64,000 nucleotides of DNA from Daphnia pulex (GCF_021134715.1 NC_060025.1:4464001-4528000), one strand, 5' to 3'. Positions 11,454 through 23,000 are shown, counted from the stretch's first letter. Made by a program: numbers and translations. Notes: generated from the sequence alone by a model not told the origin.

Positions 11454-13175
11454 CTAAACAGCAGACGGATCGTATTCGGAATGATTCTGATCATCATCCA
11501 AATAGTAAGATCCTTTGAAGTGGTCAAATTTTTCACTTAAATATTGCAGCAGTCTCGAGGCTCCGCAACAATTTGTAGCGATGCAAATGGCCACGCCAAA
11601 AATAATGGCACAAATTAGAGCGACGATAAGAAGGAAGAGACGGAAATTCCCGAAAGCTGTGTTGGTTTTTTCAATTGCCGTAACAATGATGTTGGATGCA
11701 CCAATGGTAGTATCTTGTGAAGATCCTTTTGCAGAATGTTCGTTAATTGAGGCCGTCAGGTCGGCTATGATATCCATTGGGCTGGTCTGTGAGTCAGCAT
11801 ACGCAGGATTTGAACGTTGATGATATTCGAAGAAAGTAACATCAGTATAGCGAAAAGCGTCTGCCAAATCACGTTGAGGAACGACGAGAGAAGTCTCAAC
11901 CGGCTCCCAAGTATTATTGCGGAAGGCGTGGAGACGATCATTAAAATTCACGGTCCCGCTAGTCCAATAGCAGGGAGTGAAATTTGTCAGTTCCCATCCG
12001 GTCCGGCTGACAGTGAAATTTTTGTAGCGAGGCTGTGCACCACAAATAGTGATTTCAGTAGTAAAGTTGACAGGAATGGGTGCGCACTGAATAGCCGAGA
12101 CAGTATTTCCAGCAGCTGTTAATTTAATGCATTCACGTAGGCCGAGTTGTGATGCGGCCAACCATCCATTATATTGTGCTGTTGATACTGCTTGTGCATG
12201 TTTTATGCGGCGTTGCTCACATTGTACACTTTGGATGATACGAATTAATTCGTTTTCGTGACGAACAGCTGAGTCGGTTAAGAATTGGATTGCAAAATTT
12301 TGATGGTCGTTCATGAGTTCTGCGTTTATCCAATAGTTCTTTGAAGAATAATATGTCGGCTTTGGTGGTGCGGTTGGGGCTGGGCCAATCAACGATTTAA
12401 TGATAAACAGATGAGCGTTGCTTACTACCGTCCAAGTGGGAATTGTCTTGTCGCATTTCACATTCTGACACCGGGGAAGCAGTTGCACATGAAAGTCTAA
12501 TTGGTTTTCATTGTCTTGAAGGATCCAGGTGTCCTTGGTAGATGATTCATACCAGCTTCCAACACCTTTCTCCAGTTCACGTAAAACAATATCTGTTGGT
12601 TTAGCGTACGTGTCAATCCAAAATAAGGTCATATGGTTGTGTGAAATAAATCGTTGAGTAATGTTGGCTTTGCCAAGTGGGGTGATAATAAAATCGCTTT
12701 CGTCTTCGTGAGCGATACTTATTTCTTCGAACAGACAATTCACTTTTTCGACTGTCACTGTCCGGAGCCAATATCCAACAGCTTCGGGCTCTTCGATGTA
12801 AGTCCATTTGTTGTCAGATTTGATCATTGGGTCATCTCCGCATCGCAGAGATTGTCTCATGATGTCGCATTGAATCTGGGAAGTGTCCAATGCAATGCGT
12901 TCCGGAACAACAATGGTTTGTCCGAAAAAATCTTTCGTGACGTGTTTAGTATTTCGCCAACGTGAACATATAAATCCAGGAAAGTTGTAGGCTGCTTTCC
13001 GGTCAGTCATGACCTGGTAGTTCACCCGTGTTTTTCCTATTTTTGTGGCCGGCTCGCAAATGCCGTCGGAAAAGGTCAGTAGGCCTATTCCTGTCGGTTT
13101 GGAGCAGTCACAAATAGTTGTCTCGAAACTATGAGCTGTCGAGACGACCAGGCTGATGAAGATGAAGAGCAGCAT
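11454..13175 (-). CDS. Env-like membrane glycoprotein of Gypsy copy 1
   Basis: 573 codons, last ORF of the element. It begins with a signal peptide (MLLFIFISLVVSTAHS). A long cysteine-containing ectodomain has several N-x-S/T sites (for example NIT, NFT, NNT). A strong membrane segment follows near residues 515-540 (LFLLIVALICAIIFGVAICI), then a cysteine-containing start of the tail (TNCCG) and an acidic end. This is the layout of a type I envelope glycoprotein. The N-terminal CDCSKP and the spacing of the first cysteines remind me of class III glycoproteins of negative-strand RNA viruses (chuvirus-like), but I could not confirm it, and I see no clear furin site. It is presumably expressed from a spliced subgenomic RNA, as in errantiviruses. 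Copy 2 has a homologue at about 51,240-53,049. Confidence 0.75.
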   Translation of the reverse strand: MLLFIFISLVVSTAHSFETTICDCSKPTGIGLLTFSDGICEPATKIGKTRVNYQVMTDRKAAYNFPGFICSRWRNTKHVTKDFFGQTIVVPERIALDTSQIQCDIMRQSLRCGDDPMIKSDNKWTYIEEPEAVGYWLRTVTVEKVNCLFEEISIAHEDESDFIITPLGKANITQRFISHNHMTLFWIDTYAKPTDIVLRELEKGVGSWYESSTKDTWILQDNENQLDFHVQLLPRCQNVKCDKTIPTWTVVSNAHLFIIKSLIGPAPTAPPKPTYYSSKNYWINAELMNDHQNFAIQFLTDSAVRHENELIRIIQSVQCEQRRIKHAQAVSTAQYNGWLAASQLGLRECIKLTAAGNTVSAIQCAPIPVNFTTEITICGAQPRYKNFTVSRTGWELTNFTPCYWTSGTVNFNDRLHAFRNNTWEPVETSLVVPQRDLADAFRYTDVTFFEYHQRSNPAYADSQTSPMDIIADLTASINEHSAKGSSQDTTIGASNIIVTAIEKTNTAFGNFRLFLLIVALICAIIFGVAICIATNCCGASRLLQYLSEKFDHFKGSYYLDDDQNHSEYDPSAV

Positions 13176-14133
13176 TATCTGGAAGTATTTGTATACATGT
13201 ACGTGAAATATATGGTATTAAATATAATAAATCTATGCTTAACATATGTAGCATAAACAAATGCATTTTAAGTATAGAAATAAGTAATAATGAAAAAAGT
13301 AAGTTAATAATAAATAAGAGGAAGGGGAAAAAGAGAGAGACGGCGAAAAAGAGAGAGGCGGCGAAACGAACAAGGCGACAAGAAAGGGACATATTTTATC
13401 ATAGGGAAAAAGTGAGAGGTATAATTAACACTATATTGGGGGCACCTGGCTGTTTCCTTTCCCCCAAAAATGTTTTCACCAAAATATGGGGGAGAAAAAT
13501 AGAGAAGGTAGAAAGGCGAAGTGTCTGGGGAGTTGAACATATTTTACCGCGAACTTATCGGTGGAAGGGAGGGTGAAGGAAGTAACCAATAGAACGATGG
13601 GACATATCGAATTCAGTAGCTTTTCAGCTTTCGACGAGCGGAGGAGTGTGCCGAGAGATGTGGAGAAGAAGAGATGTATATAGATATCGACCCGAAAGAA
13701 GAGAGAAAATAAAATATGTATAAGTTCATTGACGTGATTTGTGTGAAAGTGTTATTCGAATGTATGTGATTGAGTGGATAGTTGGAGGGTTTTTTTGTTT
13801 TGTTTTGATTTGTTTCGTTTGTTGTTGACATACATAGTTATACATTTGATTGTAAAATTTTGATTTGATTTGATTGATTTGATTGGCAAGTATGTTGTTT
13901 GATATTTTTTTTTCAGTATTTTGATCATTCTTTTTACTTAAATCATTTTTTTTTTCTACTATTTTTTTTTGTTTTGTTTTGTTTTGTTTGTTTGTTTGTT
14001 TTGTTTTCTTTTTTTTTTTATAATTGAAGGTTTAAAACATGTATGCATATAAAGAACAGTTTGTTTTTTTTTTTTTTCATTTATTTCATACTAGTATTTT
14101 TTTCAATAAACAGTACAAAATGTAGTGATTTCC

Positions 14134-14649
14134 TTAGTAGTGCTCCTCTCCATAACGAGCATTGACGTCCCGCACCTTTTGGAAGTATCGCACGCGCAGA
14201 TCCTCCTGGTCGATCACGTACCGTTGCAGCAGTTCGAGCTGCTCTAGTGCGAGGGCTGGGCAGTCCAATACTGATGGCCGCAATCGGTTTTGATTGGCAG
14301 TCAGGACGGGACGAGGAGCCGGGACAGCGGTTGCCAATTGCTCCAAGGGTGTTTGTCCGGCGGTTGCAGCGGGTCTTGGTACCCGCGGCCGGACGGAAGG
14401 GGATACCGCCATCACTCTGCCGTTAGAATGGACGACAGAGGTGCGTGAAGGACGTGGGGCCGGCAGATTTTCTGTTTCCAATGGGTAGACGGCGTTTTGT
14501 TGTCGGGGTAGAGGCCATAAGACAACACGGCCAACCACTGGTGGGGGGTTGGGGTCGAATTCGTCGTTGGTGGAGTCGGTTGTAAGGAGAAGTCTGCCTC
14601 GACCAGCCATGATGACAGAAATTGAATGAATGAGAAGGTAAAGGGGCAA
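14134..14649 (-). CDS. Accessory ORF of Gypsy copy 1, 171 codons, unknown function
   Basis: Second ORF after pol-side ORF 14,831-15,613. It encodes a proline- and arginine-rich protein (MAGRGRLLLTTDSTNDEFDP from an internal Met, later RPRVPRPAATAGQ) with a helical, charged C-terminus (LEQLELLQRYVIDQEDLRVR). No membrane segment. The likely start is the internal MAGRGR, 158 codons. The same frame is kept in copy 2 (48,395-48,910) with scattered substitutions. No family recognised; a small regulatory or nucleic-acid-binding protein is one guess from composition only. Confidence 0.6.
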   Translation of the reverse strand: MPLYLLIHSISVIMAGRGRLLLTTDSTNDEFDPNPPPVVGRVVLWPLPRQQNAVYPLETENLPAPRPSRTSVVHSNGRVMAVSPSVRPRVPRPAATAGQTPLEQLATAVPAPRPVLTANQNRLRPSVLDCPALALEQLELLQRYVIDQEDLRVRYFQKVRDVNARYGEEHY

Positions 14650-14830
14650 TAGGGAGTAAATGATTTTTTTTTTTAAATGGTTTTTTTTGTTTTGTTTTTT
14701 GAATGATTTTTTTTGTGGGCGGAGCCCAGTTAACTCTTTTTTTTTTCTAGTGGCTGTGAATACCCGAAACTACAGGAGCAAACATTTTATTTTTCTAGGG
14801 TTTGTTTTTGCTCAGATTTTTTTTTTAAAT

Positions 14831-15613
14831 TTAACGTTTGTGGGCAACCCAGTTGTCCATTGTGTTTAGACATTTTATGCTTAGGTAAGCGAGAAAACAT
14901 AATAAAAAGATGACGGTAAACATTAGAAAATATTCGCTCTTGTCGCGAACTGGAGCCCGAACTGAGTCAACTTCCACCATGTCGGCTGTAGGAACCGGTG
15001 TGTTCCATTGGCGCCGGGAGTAGCGAGGATGAGCTGGTGGTTGAGGAGAGTATATGCGCCCGTCGACTCCTCCTGGCAGCTGCAGATCACGAATGTATTG
15101 AGAAACGCTTACTACATTTCTCCAGTTGACGTCGTCCATGCTGTTGTGGGTCAGTTCCGGGTGGCTGCCTGCGTCGATAAAAAGTTCGTCCAACGTATCG
15201 TCCGCTATAAGTTGGAGATCCAATGTCGATGCTCGGGATGCCGTGCGGGACGGACTGTCTAACAGGAGTGTTTCGTCGTCCGTTTGGTCATCCATCGCGA
15301 TCGGTTCGGGAGTCGGTTGGTTTGTGAAAAGGATGTCGTTAGTAAAGACGTCCTCCATCCTACCCCAGTCAGAGGCAGAGAAATAGATGCGGTGGTTTGG
15401 AAGTGCCATGTTACTGTTTTGACGGATGAAGTGGGAATGGTAGAGAAGTATATTTTTTCTGATGCTTATATACTTCTTTTTAAGGTTTTGCATGTGCAAT
15501 TTATTAATTTTGCACCATTTCCGGGTCACTTGTCGATTGGGAAAAAAATGTTGAACTGGCACAATACTCACGGTGGCCGTTTCAGAATACACCGTTTTTT
15601 TCTTATCGCTCAA
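14831..15613 (-). CDS. Accessory single-pass membrane ORF of Gypsy copy 1, 260 codons
   Basis: First ORF after pol. An upstream basic stretch precedes an internal Met (MALPNHRIYFSASDWGRMED) that is probably the real start, giving about 192 residues. The middle is acidic (DDQTDDETLLLDS, DDTLDELFID) and then carries QLPGGVDGRIYSPQPPAHPR. A single membrane segment sits near the C-terminus (FLMFTVIFLLCFLAYLSI), followed by a short tail ending VAHKR. The C-terminal anchor suggests a type II or tail-anchored membrane protein. The ORF is kept in copy 2 (47,468-48,202). I recognise no family. Confidence 0.6.
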   Translation of the reverse strand: MSDKKKTVYSETATVSIVPVQHFFPNRQVTRKWCKINKLHMQNLKKKYISIRKNILLYHSHFIRQNSNMALPNHRIYFSASDWGRMEDVFTNDILFTNQPTPEPIAMDDQTDDETLLLDSPSRTASRASTLDLQLIADDTLDELFIDAGSHPELTHNSMDDVNWRNVVSVSQYIRDLQLPGGVDGRIYSPQPPAHPRYSRRQWNTPVPTADMVEVDSVRAPVRDKSEYFLMFTVIFLLCFLAYLSIKCLNTMDNWVAHKR

Positions 15614-16020
15614 AGTTAACGGCGGGAGTATATAGTCACAGCTGGCACAATTGTCTTCGAGAAAAACACATTTTTTTTCTGCACATTGATTTCCGTCGGC
15701 TAGTATTTGCGCGCACTATACGATTTCGACATTTGATTCCTCCTTTCATGCGTGCCTGTAGAATTTTTCTTATCGTTTCCGAAATTTTTGTTTTGTTTTG
15801 TGCACGTATATATTTTTCAAAATTTTTCGTTTCACTTTTATTTATTATTTTTATTGTTGGTGTAGGCTAAAGACATCTGGTCTCGCGCTGAATATAAATT
15901 GCTTGATTGTGTTTTTTTTCGCTTCATACTTTCAAAGTATGCATATTGATTAAAAAATTTTTTTTTTGTGGAGGAAATATACTGAACACATCTCTCTAAT
16001 AAACTTTTTTTTTTTTTTTT

Positions 16021-19000
16021 CTAAACTTCCGCAATTAAACGCGATTTCGGCTTGATAGCCGACCTCGGTCGTAAACGCGGACGTTCAATAGGGTTTGGAA
16101 TATTTTCGTTATTGTTAATAATTGTGACGATGGGAGATAAGGGACGGGGGTGTGGTATGTATACGGGTGGGTTATCAAATTCTATTTCGTCCTGATTAAA
16201 AAGAGGAATATCTACGTCGTCGTTTAGCTCGACTGAAATATCATTACTAGGTATATTAATTACAGGGGGATTGAAATCAAGAGCAGGTTCAGTCTCTACT
16301 GGATCAACAGAGTTATTTTCCTCAATACTTTCAATATCAGATTCATCATGGGAATCCCAATCAGTCTGAGTGGCTATTTGTTTACGAAAACGTTCTCTCG
16401 GTTCGACTGTTGACTCCATGTCAGGCATGGGTTCATCAGTCCATAACATCGTTTCGAACAAAGGTTTAAGTCTATTGCTATGCACAAGTTTAATTTGAAA
16501 TGAACTATCAGCTATTTCGACTGTATGATTATTATTTACTTTGATAACTCTGTAAGGGCCCTTAAACTTGGAAGTAAATTTTTTATTATCGCCTTTTTTT
16601 ACTTCCCTTATATCTAGTAAAACTCTATCGCCCGGTTTGTAATTATGAAGTAAAGCCCGCTTATTGTACTGCTCTCTTTGTCGTTCCCGCGCTTTTACAT
16701 TATATTCATGCGCCCTTTGAAAACTATAGCGGAGTCTTTCCAAAAGGGAATCGACGTAATTAGACGAGGGGACTGGGTCTGGGACCGCCCCTAAAATTTT
16801 ATTAATGGGAAAGTTGACATCGCGACCGAAACACATGTAATACGGGCTCTCATTTGTAGAAGAATGTATTGATGAACGATATGCAAAGCATACTTCACCC
16901 AACACATCCTCCCAATTTTCATGCTGCCCGTCAACTAATTCTTTTCGTAACATTGTCGTCATAGTACGATTAAAACGCTCGGTTTCCCCATTACTAGCTG
17001 GGTTATAAGATGTAGTAAAACGTTGTTCAATATTTAACTTTTGACAAAAATATTTCATTAATTTAGAAGTGAAATTTGGGCCTCGATCGGATACAAGCGC
17101 CAGAGGCGGTCCGTGCATTAAAACAATATTTTTATATATACATTCCGCAGTTGTGCGAGCCGTTTGATCAGGCAAGGCGACTGCCGTCACGAATTTAGTA
17201 AAATAATCAGTCATTACACATATACAGTTATTGTCGTTTGGCGAGATGGGGGAAATTGGGCCTAAAAAGTCTATACCAATTATCTGAAATGGAGCTTTAG
17301 CTAGCTCATGAGGAAAAAGATAAGCTCGCAGCTTAGATTTAGAGTTGGCTATACACGTTTCGCAAGTTCTACAATATTCTTTTATATCAGGCAAAATTGT
17401 CGGCCAATAATAACTAGTTTTAATTTTTAAATAAGTGCGTAAAAATGCTAGATGACCTCCTGAAAGTGGGCTATCATGCATTTCTTTTAAAATAGTAGGC
17501 CTAAGAATGAGGGGAAGAACGACCTGTTGGCAAGGAATGTTTCGCCTACTTTTTTCCGTCGGCTCATCGATCCGATAGAGTATGCGATTCTTTACAAAAT
17601 ATAGCTCAATTTCTTTTGCCCATATAGGCCGTTTCTTGTCGTCTTTTTCTGAGAGAAATCCATTCTCAAGATAATTATTTATTGCTTGACAAAGAGGGTC
17701 AGCTGCTTGGCCAGCCCAAATATCAATTTCTGAATTTTCTATTCGAACATGAGAAACGCGAAGGCGTGAAAGGCAATCCGCATTTTGGTGAATACGGCCA
17801 GGCCTATACTTTATTTTGTAGTTAGTGCCCGCAAGCAAAATAGCCCATCTTCCCAATCTCCCATTATTGTCTTTTTGATTTTCTAGCCACTGCAAGGGTC
17901 GATGGTCACTAATGACGGTAAAAGGTTTGTCGAGCAGGTAGTGACGAAAATGTTTAATGGAAAATACGACGGCTAAAGCTTCTTTTTCTACTGTAGCATA
18001 TTTTTTCTCCGACGGCTTTAGCTGTCTACTAGCGTAAGCGATCGGTTTCTCAACACCATCTTGTATTTGTGAAAGAACTGAGCCGATTCCATAATCGCAT
18101 GCATCAGTAAATAATAAAAATTCAAGGTTGAAATCAGGATATGCCAAAACGGGAGGCGTGACGAGACAGGTACGCAGCGTGTCAAACGCCTTTTGGTCAA
18201 TATCCTCCCAAATAAAAGGATTTTTTAACGCATCTTTATGTGTTTTTGCCGTTAAAGGTTGCGCTATTGTGCCAAAATTTGGAATAAAGCGCCTATAATA
18301 ACCAGCAAGCCCTAAAAACGATCGTACTTCGTCAGCTGATACCGGCGTTTTATAATTAGCTATCTTTTCTATTTTTTCTGGATCTGGGCCTATTCCATCT
18401 CGTGAAATAATGTGACCCAAATATTTAACAGATTTTTTTATAAATTGACATTTCTTTAATTTTAATTTTAATCTCGCATTTTGTATTAATGTAAAAACTT
18501 CTCTAATATCTTCAATATGGCTTTCGAACGTATCGGAATAAATAATGACGTCATCCAAATAGACTAAAGCTTTAATTCCCGAGACGTCTCTCAGAATATA
18601 ATTCATTACTCTTTGAAAGGTGGCTGGCGCATTACAAAGCCCGAAAGGCATTCTAATAAATTCATATAGGTTGTTTTCTACGATAAAAGCAGTTTTTTCT
18701 TTCGACGGGTCATCTAACTCAATCTGCCAATACCCTGAGGCAAGGTCAAGTGTAGTGAAAAATTTTTTCCCATAAAGTCTATCCAACGTACTGTCGATGC
18801 GCGGAAGAGGAAAAGAATCTTTTTTTGTTAAGCTATTTAATTTACGATAATCTATGCAAAATCTAAGTTCTCCACTTTTCTTTTCAACTAAAATAACTGG
18901 CGCCGCCCACGGAGAGGTGGAGTGTTGAATAACATTCGTAGCCATCATTTCTTTAATTTGTCTCTCTAGCTCCTCCTTCTGTTTCCTCCCCGTCCGATAG

Positions 19001-19986
19001 GGACGAAGTCGAATAGGCCCTTTCCCTTGGGTGTCAATTGAATGTTTTATCAACCCAGTACTACCAAGTTCAGAATTTTCCGTCGCAAAAAGTTTCGGAA
19101 AATCGCGCAATAATTCAGCAATAGGTTCTTTAAATTCAGCATCTACATCTGGATCAGTCTTTGATTCTTTAATTTTCATATCATTCTCTTGCTCGGCATC
19201 AGCTGATTGCCAGCTGGTGGAGACTTTCCCCACCATTAGACAAGAAAACTCAATAGTTCCAAGAATAAATTTCCTTGGCAATAGAATCGATTGATTATTT
19301 TTATTTTCCAGCTCTATGAGGTATTTCCCGTCTATACTAACATTATTAACGAAACTTTGGATACAAATTCCCTCCGGCAACTGTGCATTCGGAGAGAATA
19401 AAAAGATTGAGAGGGGGGCTATCACATCGGATTGCCCTTGAATCTCAGCCTCCACCACCTGAGAGGTGAGGGGGGCTATCCTAACATTTCCGACCGAGGT
19501 CATTAATGTCTCGGATATTTCTTTTTCAACAGATACACACGCCCCTTGATTAACAATCAAATGATCCTCTGATTTATCGCGGGCTAAAAATATTGTCTTT
19601 GAGCGGCCATCGAACACAAATTCGTGATTAATGGCGGCATCTTGACCGATTACACATAACTCAGAAATACCGTTCGTGACGATAAATTCCTGATTTAATA
19701 CATGATTACCATATACGATTGGTAAAGTAATAACCCCTTTTGTTAATAAGGGCTTATTATTGATATCGAACAAATCGACATCAGATTCGGAGCAAATTAA
19801 TTGTTGGGGCGACATCGCACCTGATTCAGAGCAATTAATTTGGTCCGAAACAATTTTATTGAATACATTTATGTGGAGCAGACTTCTTGCTGCGCCCGTG
19901 TCAAACAAGGCTTTAAACGGATAATTAAAAATTTTCATAGAAATACGGGGTGCTGAATTTTTGCTGAAAGCGGTAACTTGTGCCAT
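16021..19986 (-). CDS. Pol polyprotein of Gypsy copy 1 (protease, RT, RNase H, integrase)
   Basis: 1,321 codons. In order: aspartic protease with FDTGAARSLL near residue 28; reverse transcriptase with FIRMPFGLCNAPATFQRVMN and the catalytic YLDDVII near 475; RNase H beginning LLFTDACDYGIGSVLSQ near 627; integrase with an HHCC zinc finger (HDSPLSGGHLAFL ... CRTCETC, about 835-880); and the D,D,E core marked by IGIDFLGP, VSDRGPNF and NPASNGETERFNR (about 905-1,000). The family C-terminal module FKGPYRVIKV follows, then an acidic proline-rich tail. The order is diagnostic for Ty3/Gypsy. Pol starts 59 bases after the gag stop in a different frame, compatible with the frameshifting known in this group. 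Confidence 0.95.
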   Translation of the reverse strand: MAQVTAFSKNSAPRISMKIFNYPFKALFDTGAARSLLHINVFNKIVSDQINCSESGAMSPQQLICSESDVDLFDINNKPLLTKGVITLPIVYGNHVLNQEFIVTNGISELCVIGQDAAINHEFVFDGRSKTIFLARDKSEDHLIVNQGACVSVEKEISETLMTSVGNVRIAPLTSQVVEAEIQGQSDVIAPLSIFLFSPNAQLPEGICIQSFVNNVSIDGKYLIELENKNNQSILLPRKFILGTIEFSCLMVGKVSTSWQSADAEQENDMKIKESKTDPDVDAEFKEPIAELLRDFPKLFATENSELGSTGLIKHSIDTQGKGPIRLRPYRTGRKQKEELERQIKEMMATNVIQHSTSPWAAPVILVEKKSGELRFCIDYRKLNSLTKKDSFPLPRIDSTLDRLYGKKFFTTLDLASGYWQIELDDPSKEKTAFIVENNLYEFIRMPFGLCNAPATFQRVMNYILRDVSGIKALVYLDDVIIYSDTFESHIEDIREVFTLIQNARLKLKLKKCQFIKKSVKYLGHIISRDGIGPDPEKIEKIANYKTPVSADEVRSFLGLAGYYRRFIPNFGTIAQPLTAKTHKDALKNPFIWEDIDQKAFDTLRTCLVTPPVLAYPDFNLEFLLFTDACDYGIGSVLSQIQDGVEKPIAYASRQLKPSEKKYATVEKEALAVVFSIKHFRHYLLDKPFTVISDHRPLQWLENQKDNNGRLGRWAILLAGTNYKIKYRPGRIHQNADCLSRLRVSHVRIENSEIDIWAGQAADPLCQAINNYLENGFLSEKDDKKRPIWAKEIELYFVKNRILYRIDEPTEKSRRNIPCQQVVLPLILRPTILKEMHDSPLSGGHLAFLRTYLKIKTSYYWPTILPDIKEYCRTCETCIANSKSKLRAYLFPHELAKAPFQIIGIDFLGPISPISPNDNNCICVMTDYFTKFVTAVALPDQTARTTAECIYKNIVLMHGPPLALVSDRGPNFTSKLMKYFCQKLNIEQRFTTSYNPASNGETERFNRTMTTMLRKELVDGQHENWEDVLGEVCFAYRSSIHSSTNESPYYMCFGRDVNFPINKILGAVPDPVPSSNYVDSLLERLRYSFQRAHEYNVKARERQREQYNKRALLHNYKPGDRVLLDIREVKKGDNKKFTSKFKGPYRVIKVNNNHTVEIADSSFQIKLVHSNRLKPLFETMLWTDEPMPDMESTVEPRERFRKQIATQTDWDSHDESDIESIEENNSVDPVETEPALDFNPPVINIPSNDISVELNDDVDIPLFNQDEIEFDNPPVYIPHPRPLSPIVTIINNNENIPNPIERPRLRPRSAIKPKSRLIAEV

Positions 19987-20045
19987 TAGTCTAGGTTTTG
20001 AGGGAAATTGTGGCCTAATTTCGACTGCCCTATTACAGTCGGCCC

Positions 20046-23000
20046 TTACGCGTTTCCCTGAGTCTGTAAAAACCCAGGCGGCGCCGGTCGAATAATATTT
20101 GGTCTATTCGGACATCCATTAGCCCTGTGGCCAGTATTCTTACAATAAAAGCAAACGTTTGCATCCAAGGCCTGCCGTTGATTACGGTAGCATGTTTCTA
20201 TGTTATGATTTGTCAACCCGCAGTTTGTACATTTCATTCCACTTTGCTGTGGGCGAATTGGTTGCTGAAACGTTGGTTGGGGGGACTGAAAAGGACGGGG
20301 CGGTTGCTGAAACCGTTGATTCGTTTGCTGGGTTGGCTGCTGAATAGCCTGAGGGAAAGTGCGGAGAGGCTGCGGAAATTGCGGAACGGGGGGTTGGAGG
20401 GAAAAGTCTAACGGTGGAAAATTTGGATTTGGATAATGGGAAGGCTGACTGTCAAAAAGATATGTTTCCCTCCCGACGGGTTGTTGAAATCTAGTGTTTG
20501 GCCGTTGCTTATTAAAATTATTTCTGGGGGCGGAGCTTTGATGATTTTGCTGATTAGATTGCCCAACGCTATTCCGATTAAGAGAAATATTTGTTTCCAT
20601 GTTTGCTTGCATTAGGCCTCGAAGGTCAATGATCGATTCCGTTAATCGGTCCAATCGATTATCAAAATTTGAATTTTGGGCCGAATTATTATATACATTC
20701 GCCTCAGCAGGCTTATTTCCCATTTTAAGACTGGTTGCAATGGCACAAATTGTTTCGTTTTGTTTTTCTATTGCCTGAACTATGAGAGAATCTTTCTGAT
20801 CGTTAGCTGCTACTGCATTGACAAATACTTTTTGGTCTTTGCTGTGCTGGTCTAACTGTACTCTTTTCGCATATTTCTGAGTTACTGCTACAAGTTCCTC
20901 AAAAGAAGAGACTTTTTTGTAGCGTACAATATGTTGTAGCTCATGCTCTAGGCCTTGCAAAAATTTCTGACGGAGAAAACGTAGCTGAGTCGCTTTTTCT
21001 TCCGCTGACTCAAGTTTGTTTGAAGGATAAGCGCGCTGATATATTGTTTTTAAACGAAACGCGTAGTTTAAAATATTTTCTTTAGGCTTTCTTTGTATTT
21101 CATCGAATTTAGTCTGATAATAGTCGGAATCTTCGTCGCCATGAAAGTTTTCTTGGAAAAGGGATTTGATACTACTATATTCTGTGTTGCCACTTTCCAT
21201 TATATTCTGTAATAGGTCGTATGCTTCTCCTGACATTTTAGTCGATAGCATATTGACTATATCTGCGTTATTCCAATTTGACATTGCGACTACGTTTTCA
21301 AATAATTTAATCCAGCGATCAAAACGAACAGCTGGACTTCCAGTATAATTTTGAATCTGGTTCAACATGGTCATAGCTCCTCTTCCTTTATGAGTATCCG
21401 AAAAATTTTGGCTTGGTCTATTGGGACTACTAGCTTTTTTGGGAGAAGGGCTTCTTATTGAAGAAGAATTATTATTGCCTTTTGGTTTGAGGCTTTTAAG
21501 AGTGTCACGAGATGGCTGATATTCAACGAAGAAGGTTGATTCGTCGGTATCTGATGATTGTGTGTCAGACTCTCTTGGTCTATAATCGTTACTTCCTCTA
21601 CCTGCCCATCCGCTGGGATTTCTTTCGTCGCTTCTTCTTTCATAGTCTCCTTCCTTTCTAGCCCTACGGGGAGGTTCATCGACTGTTCGATGTTGCTCGA
21701 AAAAGCTGGGTTTTGGGCGAGTGGAATCGGCAGCCATTTTCTCCTTATTATATTTCCCTTTATCGATTCTTTCTTTCCCCCCGTAACTTGTATTTGTGAT
21801 ACTAGTTTTACTGGGCTCTGTTGGTCTATTTGATTGCTCGGCGTTGGAATTTCGCTCAACAAAGTCTCTATCTGTATTTGGATTTCTGCTTTCTGTTCGT
21901 GCAGCGAACGAGTCAAATCTGCCGATATTGCTGCAGAAATTAAATACTTTCTCTGATACTGTATCTTCGTCTGGGGATTTTTGATTAACTTCGTTTGTCG
22001 CGCAAGTGCCTGATAGATAATTGGGAGTGTCGATGTCGGAAGAATGCACTCCTGATCTTGGATAATTAGGCTGAAAAGGCGCAATAAATTCGCTCCCAGA
22101 AACGACGGGAAAATACGGCAATCGCTCAGATTTATTGTGCTGATTGTCAGGTTGTAACGAAAAATTAACTTTCTTTTCGCTGCGTGGTGTTGACAACTCA
22201 ATATCGACGATAGGCGTTTGAGTGGGTGGTAAAGAGAGAAAATTCCCTGCTGATTCGGGACCCAAACAAGACTGATCGTTTCTAATTTGGTTTTGAATAT
22301 TCTCACTTCCTGTAGGAATTCCCAAGTCGCGTTGATGAATTCTATTATCGTTATTAGCTCGTTCACTGCACAATTCGCATATACAGCTAAAAGGGCTGTC
22401 GTTTCTAACGCTTGAGTCCAAGTCCCCGTCGGCTTGTCGTTTAAACGGATTAATCTCGGAAGGATTTGGAAAACCGGAAGAGGAAGAGGGAAATGGGAAA
22501 ATCGGTCGAACGGATTCCTGATAGCTGTTTTGAAAAATTCCCGAAGTGGGGAAATATCTGTTACTACTGGCCCCTTCTTCAAGATAACCGTAATTGACTT
22601 TATTATCTCTGAGCTCGTCTTGTAATTTGGGCGGGGCTTTTTCAGTTCGTTGGTCACCAAATACTCGTATTTGCTGCGAATTGATTGTATTTCGACCGTC
22701 TTCGTTTCCATGGGAAATGGTTTGTTTAATGGGAAATTCGATAATATCCTCAACTGATTCTTCCTCTCCCCCTACAGCGATACTATGCTTTCCCAGTTCA
22801 CTTATAACGTTATCGAAATGAATATACGGTGTGTAAGTTATCGGGTTATGAATGGCCTCGATAGTCGAATTATTAAACGCTACCGGCGTAGGCAAAACTG
22901 TGGGGGGAAGATTGCGTATTAATCCACCAATACGATTAAGAATGTCAAAAAGAGTATCTTCTTCTTCAACAGCTGATTGACAATCGATGCCGTTGGCAGT

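Noticed and set aside
13800-14080. Long T-rich tracts and GTTTT microsatellites between env and the accessory ORFs, as possible poly(A) tails of inserted retrogenes
   Set aside because: Copy 2 has a corresponding tract at the same place, so it is part of the element, not a separate insertion.
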